From Butyrivibrio sp. INlla16 (GTDB lineage: Bacteria > Bacillota > Clostridia > Lachnospirales > Lachnospiraceae), in NCBI RefSeq assembly GCF_900104155.1, contig NZ_FMYB01000040.1, positions 1-40,906 of the forward strand: 40,906 bases of DNA, read 5' to 3'. Below are positions 40,719 through 40,906 of the stretch, one piece after another (the stretch's first letter is position 1; every line of letters starts with the position of its first letter). Both the position numbers and the translations under genes were made by a program. The notes under the pieces are model-generated. The model had not been told where the DNA came from, searched no databases, and saw nothing but the letters and a program-made list of their open reading frames with translations.

Positions 40719-40906
40719 TCAATACATACTGGGAATTGGTTCAAAAATAAACTTTGCCACACATGTAAGATCCGAGTCCACTTCATCCATTATATCTATC
40801 ATCTGTATCCGGTTCACAGGATCTTCTAATTGCATCAGCCTTGCTACGTTATATGATATTTTTCGCAAAACGGATAAAGCATCTTTGCTCTGTCGGGCAA
40901 CGCATT
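40719..40906 (-). CDS. C-terminal tail of a transposase-like protein (cut by window edge)
   Basis: The last 61 codons are visible, reading to a TGA at 40719. The start of the tail, RQSKDALSVLRKISYNVARL, resembles the C-terminal helix of ISAs1/H-repeat DDE transposases (N-L-x-x-L-R-R-I-x-x-N-L-L-R), though the following part (QLEDPVNRIQMIDIMDEVDS) is not obviously typical. The remainder lies outside the window. A terminator follows, and no other gene lies between it and the divIC promoter (40543-40654 holds nothing I recognise). Confidence 0.45.
   Translation of the reverse strand, partial: CVARQSKDALSVLRKISYNVARLMQLEDPVNRIQMIDIMDEVDSDLTCVAKFIFEPIPSMY

Overview
The window looks like the chromosome of a low-to-mid GC Gram-positive anaerobe of the Lachnospiraceae, with Butyrivibrio or a close relative as my best guess. 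The basis is protein style, strong AGGAGG-type ribosome sites, the divIC-tilS-hpt-ftsH block, an FprA flavodiiron protein, class II aldolase, SHDFRTPMN-type hybrid kinases and glycoside hydrolases. The genus is an inference; there is no rRNA or marker gene to settle it.

Positions 1 to about 11,360 are the right-hand part of an integrated mobile element. Its right border is a 45-bp 3' half of a proline tRNA, anticodon CGG (11315-11359), followed by a tRNA-type terminator. The 5' half of the tRNA is absent, as expected at the distal att site of an element inserted in a tRNA gene. The core is plasmid-like: a replication initiator behind an attenuator and short direct repeats, a ParM-type actin with a small partner, an inverted-repeat-rich stretch (8308-8968) that is a good oriT candidate, then mobC, a MOBP-like relaxase, and a coiled-coil membrane protein whose gene starts inside the relaxase gene in another frame. 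Left of this is AT-rich cargo: three acetyltransferase-like genes, a TfoX-N-like protein, a truncated sigma factor, a regulator/ABC exporter operon with its own operator-promoter, and at the extreme left the start of a transposase gene. No integrase or intact tRNA is present, so the left border must lie outside the window.

From 11,380 rightwards the genes look native. On the minus strand come dtd with a GNAT-like membrane protein, a cytoplasmic GH5, a PTS-IIC-like permease, fprA and an FAD oxidoreductase. Next is a tight operon, greA - flavin reductase - DUF218 - two tandem hybrid histidine kinases, then fba. On the plus strand, divergent from fba, are an SGNH protein and an MBOAT O-acyltransferase. 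They converge on a minus-strand set: a GH13 amylase, a YfhO-like protein and a 1068-residue protein that joins two GT-C-like membrane domains. Together these suggest acylation and glycosylation of a surface polymer. The last block is divIC-tilS-hpt-ftsH, read from a near-consensus promoter, followed at the right edge by the tail of a transposase-like gene.

The most interesting points are the tRNA-Pro att half-site, the 422-bp two-frame overlap in the mobilization genes, the replication leader that resembles plasmid copy-control attenuators, the hybrid kinase with a dead receiver domain, and the double GT-C fusion in the surface-polymer locus.
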